Shown piece after piece: positions 43,650-47,024 of a stretch of 47,024 bases of DNA. The first letter of the stretch is position 1; each line of letters opens with the position of its first letter. The position numbers and the translations under genes are program-made. The DNA is from Actinomycetota bacterium. GTDB lineage: Bacteria > Armatimonadota > SYMT01. The notes beneath the pieces are model-generated. The model saw nothing but the letters and a program-made list of their open reading frames with translations, was not told the origin of the DNA and did no database searches. The DNA lies in contig SYKE01000247.1 in the NCBI GenBank assembly GCA_005798285.1, forward strand, positions 1-47,024, read 5' to 3'.

Positions 43650-46600
43650 TCAGCCTCTGAGGACGTAGCCCTGGGGACCATAGCGAAAGCCGGCGGCTTC
43701 GAGGTGGCGAGCGAGGTCGGACTCTCGCGGAGAGATGCCGTCGATCTCGCGGATGAAAAGCGAGCGGGAACTGCCCGGCTGGATCTCTGCGGCGAAGAGC
43801 GCCACAAGTCGGGATCCCCAGGGTCCCGCCAGCGCCTCCCCATCGGGGGGCGGAAAGGTCGTGATCCCGCGATCCAGGCGACCCCGCCAGGCGGCGAGGC
43901 GACCGTCGAGGAGGGCGACCACCGCCCCCGCAGCCCGCATCGGGCGGCCGCGACCGTCTCGGTCCGGCCACGGGAGCGCGGCGCCGTACGGGTTGGCCGG
44001 GTCGCACGCGGCGAGGAGCAGATCGACCGGTCGCTCGGTCGGGAGCCGCTCCGACCGGAGCCGCTCGACGGCCCCCGGGTGCGCGAACTGTGCGGCGCCC
44101 TGACCGGCCACGAAGTAGCCCCGCCGCAGCATGCCGTTCTCTTCCAACTCTCTCAGCATGGGGTAGAGTGCCGGGAAGCCGCCCGGAAAGCCCTCGGCTG
44201 CGACGGCATCGCGGGTGAGCACGCCGTGCCGGCCGACCAACGCCTCCGCATGCGCCGCGAGGCGGGCGGTGTCCGAGGCTGAGGGTCCGACGAGCGTCTC
44301 CACGAGAGACCACCGCCCGGCCGCCTCCGGCGGGATCAGAGCCCGAGCCGTGAGCACCGGCCGGAAACCGGCGCGCACCTTGCGGCGGGGATTCAGGTAG
44401 GCGCGGAGTGGTTCCAGGGAGTCGTTGGTCACCTCTCCCGCCCAGACCATTCGCCAGAGGGCCCGACAAACATCCTTCGGCGCCTCTCCGGGGGCGGCCT
44501 GGAGAAGTTGGGTGAAGAAGAGCGCTCCCCGAGTCGCCAGGGTCGTGCGGAGAGCCCGGCACAGCGGATCCTCCGGTCGGTCCGAGACGGAGTCGGCGCC
44601 GGGTCGCCGCAGGAGCAGGGGCGCCTCCTCCGCCGTGTAGAGCGCGACGCGGCCGTCCGTTTCCCCCAGCGGTTCGACGCCGACCCAGATCACCAGGCCG
44701 GAAGTGGTCAGCAGGTCGAGATCGCGCGGTTGATAGTCCGGCAGCCGCGCGGGCAAGATCCGGCGCTCCAGGTCGGACGCGGGCGTCGCCGTGCCCTGGA
44801 GCTGCCGGATCGCTTCCGCCAGAGAGCCGTCCGCGGCGCCCAACCCCTGCCACCCGGCGAGGAAGCGGGCGTAGACCTCGGGCTCCACCGGCTCCACCTC
44901 ACGGCGAAGCACCGCTAGGGAGCGGCTGCGGAGCGTCCGCAGGACTCGCGTGTCGCACCACTCGGTTCCACTGCCTGCGGGATGAAACTCACCGTGCGAC
45001 ACCCGTCCCGCCGCCTCCAGCTCTCCGAGCGCGCCGGCGATCAACGCCCCGCCCAGCCCGAACCGGCGGGCCGGACGGGATGCCGGGAACGGCCCGCGTG
45101 TGCGAGCGTAGCGTGCGATCAACTCAGACAGGCCGCCGGCGCGCGACTCCAGAAGTTCCGCCGGCAGGTCATCGGGAAGCTCGCAGCCGAGAACGTCGCG
45201 ATACCGTGCGGCATCCTCCACGGCCACCCAGCGCTCTTCGCCGCCCACGCGGAGGAGGATGATCCGGCCGTCCAGTTCCAGGTCGCGGATCCATACTCGG
45301 GATCGCTCCGGCGGAGCCTCGCACCGGTCGCAGAGTTCCTGGGTGGTGAGGTCGCCCAACCGCAGGCAGAGATCGTGCAGACCGTCCGGGCGGCGGGCCT
45401 GATAGCCCGGCTCCAGACACTGGAGCTGGCGTTCCAACAACTCCAGCGCGTCGAGATCGAGCAGTTCTCGGAGTTCCACGTCCCCCAGAAGCTCCCGGAG
45501 TTGCGCCGGATCGATGGTCAGCGCCTGGGCGCGCCGTTCCGCAAGGGGAGTGTCCTGCTCGTAGATGAAGTTCTTGACGTAGCCGAACAGCAGCGCCGAG
45601 GCGAACGGCGAGGGCGAGCGGGACGTGACCGAAACCGTTCGGACCTCTCGCGACTGGATCTGGCGGAGCAGACCCACCAGCGCCGGCATGTCGAAGACGT
45701 CTCGCAGGCACTCGCGGTAGGCCTCCAGCACGATGGGGAAGCCCGGATACTTCGACGCGGCCTGAAGCAGATCCGTGGCCCGCCGCCGGAGATGCCAGAG
45801 CGGCGTACGCTGTCCGGCTCGCTTGCGCGGCAGCAGCAGCGCTCTGCCCGCGGCCTCCCGGAAGCGGCCGGAGAAGAGCGCTGTCGCGCCGAGCCTGCGG
45901 GTGACGATCTCCTCCACCTCGTCCGGGTCCGGCAGCAGGAGGCTCAGATCCGGCGGTGACTCCGCCTCCGGAAATCGCGCCACGATGCCGTCGTCGGACC
46001 ACATCACGTCGACGTTCAGACCCTTCCTCTCGGCGGCCAGCGCGGCAATGGCGGTGGCCCAGGGGGCGTTCACCTGGCTGCCAAACGGGCTGAGCAGGCA
46101 GACCCGCCAGTCGCCCACCTCATCCAGGTAGCTCTCCACAACCAGCGTGCGATCGTCGGGAACAGCGCCGATAGCGCGATGCTGATCCTCCAGATACGCG
46201 AGCAAGTTCCGCGCGGCGGTCTCGGAGAGGGCATGCTCCTCCGTCAGCAACTGCGTCGCGGCTTCCTCCGGCAGCTCCCGAAGCCGCCGGGAGAGGGCGC
46301 CGATGGCGCGGCCGAACTCCAGCGGGCGACCCGGTCCGTCTCCCTTCCAGAAGGGGAGGGGACCGGGTTCGCCCGGGGCCGGCGAGACGAGCACCCGATC
46401 CGGCGTGATCTGCTCGATCTTCCAGGTGGATGCGCCCAGCACGAAGGTTGAGCCCTCGTGCGTCTCGAAGACCATCTCCTCGTCGAGTTCCCCCACGCGG
46501 CGAGAGCCCCGGCCGGGAGAGGCTTCGTCGATCAGGTAGACCGGATAGAGGCCGCGGTCGGGGATGACTCCGCTGTTCTCCACCGCCACGCGCCGGGCGC

Positions 46601-47024
46601 CATCCCGCGTGGAGAGCATCCCCGCGCCGCGATCCCACGTGATGCGGGCTCGAAACTCGGCGAACTCTTCCGAGGGATAGCGCCCGGAGAGGAGATCCAG
46701 CACCGAGTGCAGCAGTCCCGGCGTGAGGCCCGAGAACGGCGCCGCCCGGCGGACCACCTGCTCCAGCCGATCCACCGACCAATCCTCCACGGCGACCATC
46801 GCAACCAACTGCTGAGCCAGCACATCCAGCGGTTGGCGTGGATAGAAGCGCTCTTCCACCCGGCCGCCTCGCATCTCCGGGACCAGGGCGGCGCAGGCGA
46901 GCAGGTCGCCCCGATACTTGGGGATGATGCGGCCCTTGCTCGGCGCCCCCACCTGATGCCCGGCCCGGCCGATGCGCTGAAGCCCGCTCGCCACACTCGG
47001 CGGCGCCTCCACCTGGATCACCAG
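43650..47024 (-). CDS. lhr: Lhr-family large helicase-related protein, 5' end outside window
   Basis: The C-terminal 1124 residues or so of a superfamily 2 DNA/RNA helicase of the Lhr family; the full protein would normally be near 1500 residues. The window begins in motif VI, SGLQRIGRAGHQVGAPSKGR, followed by IIPKYRGDLLACAALV, PRQPLDVLAQQLVAMVAVED and the long Lhr winged-helix and core region with SSFGSQVNAPWA-like LLSPFGSQVNAPWA and DDGIVARFPE. The extreme C-terminus ends RYGPQGYVLRG. Lhr proteins act in DNA repair and RNA metabolism. The N-terminal RecA domain with Walker A and B lies beyond base 47024. Listed ATG codons near 47021 are internal. Confidence 0.92.
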   Translation of the reverse strand: MVIQVEAPPSVASGLQRIGRAGHQVGAPSKGRIIPKYRGDLLACAALVPEMRGGRVEERFYPRQPLDVLAQQLVAMVAVEDWSVDRLEQVVRRAAPFSGLTPGLLHSVLDLLSGRYPSEEFAEFRARITWDRGAGMLSTRDGARRVAVENSGVIPDRGLYPVYLIDEASPGRGSRRVGELDEEMVFETHEGSTFVLGASTWKIEQITPDRVLVSPAPGEPGPLPFWKGDGPGRPLEFGRAIGALSRRLRELPEEAATQLLTEEHALSETAARNLLAYLEDQHRAIGAVPDDRTLVVESYLDEVGDWRVCLLSPFGSQVNAPWATAIAALAAERKGLNVDVMWSDDGIVARFPEAESPPDLSLLLPDPDEVEEIVTRRLGATALFSGRFREAAGRALLLPRKRAGQRTPLWHLRRRATDLLQAASKYPGFPIVLEAYRECLRDVFDMPALVGLLRQIQSREVRTVSVTSRSPSPFASALLFGYVKNFIYEQDTPLAERRAQALTIDPAQLRELLGDVELRELLDLDALELLERQLQCLEPGYQARRPDGLHDLCLRLGDLTTQELCDRCEAPPERSRVWIRDLELDGRIILLRVGGEERWVAVEDAARYRDVLGCELPDDLPAELLESRAGGLSELIARYARTRGPFPASRPARRFGLGGALIAGALGELEAAGRVSHGEFHPAGSGTEWCDTRVLRTLRSRSLAVLRREVEPVEPEVYARFLAGWQGLGAADGSLAEAIRQLQGTATPASDLERRILPARLPDYQPRDLDLLTTSGLVIWVGVEPLGETDGRVALYTAEEAPLLLRRPGADSVSDRPEDPLCRALRTTLATRGALFFTQLLQAAPGEAPKDVCRALWRMVWAGEVTNDSLEPLRAYLNPRRKVRAGFRPVLTARALIPPEAAGRWSLVETLVGPSASDTARLAAHAEALVGRHGVLTRDAVAAEGFPGGFPALYPMLRELEENGMLRRGYFVAGQGAAQFAHPGAVERLRSERLPTERPVDLLLAACDPANPYGAALPWPDRDGRGRPMRAAGAVVALLDGRLAAWRGRLDRGITTFPPPDGEALAGPWGSRLVALFAAEIQPGSSRSLFIREIDGISPRESDLARHLEAAGFRYGPQGYVLRG

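Noticed and set aside
44982-45959. Plus-strand frame of 325 codons inside the Lhr-like gene
   Set aside because: Antisense shadow of a clear Lhr-family coding region.

Overview
The window is GC-rich, gene-dense bacterial chromosome. The gene content points to a Gram-negative-type bacterium of the kind found in Planctomycetota, Verrucomicrobiota, Armatimonadota or Acidobacteriota: an adjacent DUF1549/DUF1553 and DUF1501 pair, VCBS/ASPIC-UnbV lipoproteins alternating with TPR proteins, a fused SecD-SecF, and an Lhr-type helicase. I cannot fix the phylum from sequence reading alone.

Layout. 1-4994 (+) is a surface-glycan block: a 5'-truncated multi-domain glycosyltransferase/TPR protein broken by an in-frame TAA, a SAM methyltransferase and a GT9 heptosyltransferase-like protein. 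4995-6922 has no intact protein gene. It holds repeated, foldback-prone sequence and a decayed tyrosine integrase that starts next to the 3' end of a tRNA-Ala(CGC), which has its own promoter and terminator; this looks like an old integration site. 7044-10774 (+) is the DUF1549/DUF1553 + DUF1501 pair. 10791-14200 (-) holds a D-aminoacylase-type amidohydrolase and an unknown membrane protein. 14537-21264 (+) is a tightly overlapped five-gene operon: an anchored small protein, then TPR / VCBS-UnbV lipoprotein / TPR lipoprotein / VCBS-UnbV lipoprotein. 21324-33397 (-) is a co-directional run: a long-hairpin membrane-fusion protein, two paralogous SGNH-type membrane proteins, mutS, smc and alr. 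33664-37516 carries a sugar isomerase-like TIM barrel, a small P-loop kinase, an XRE regulator, an M20 peptidase and a tiny secreted repeat protein. 37635-43630 has a small membrane protein, secDF with a near-consensus promoter and a strong terminator, recJ, and a class II aldolase. The window ends inside an Lhr-like helicase on the minus strand.

How the genes work together. mutS-smc-alr are nearly contiguous, and alr start codon overlaps the smc stop codon. The five-gene operon at 14.5-21.3 kb has stop/start overlaps at every junction, so its products are probably made together and act as an envelope-anchored set. The most notable local oddities are the TAA inside the glycosyltransferase, an Ala in place of the Walker A Ser in MutS, a lost or non-standard start codon in one of two equal-length SGNH paralogues, and the tRNA/integrase/foldback-repeat scar.
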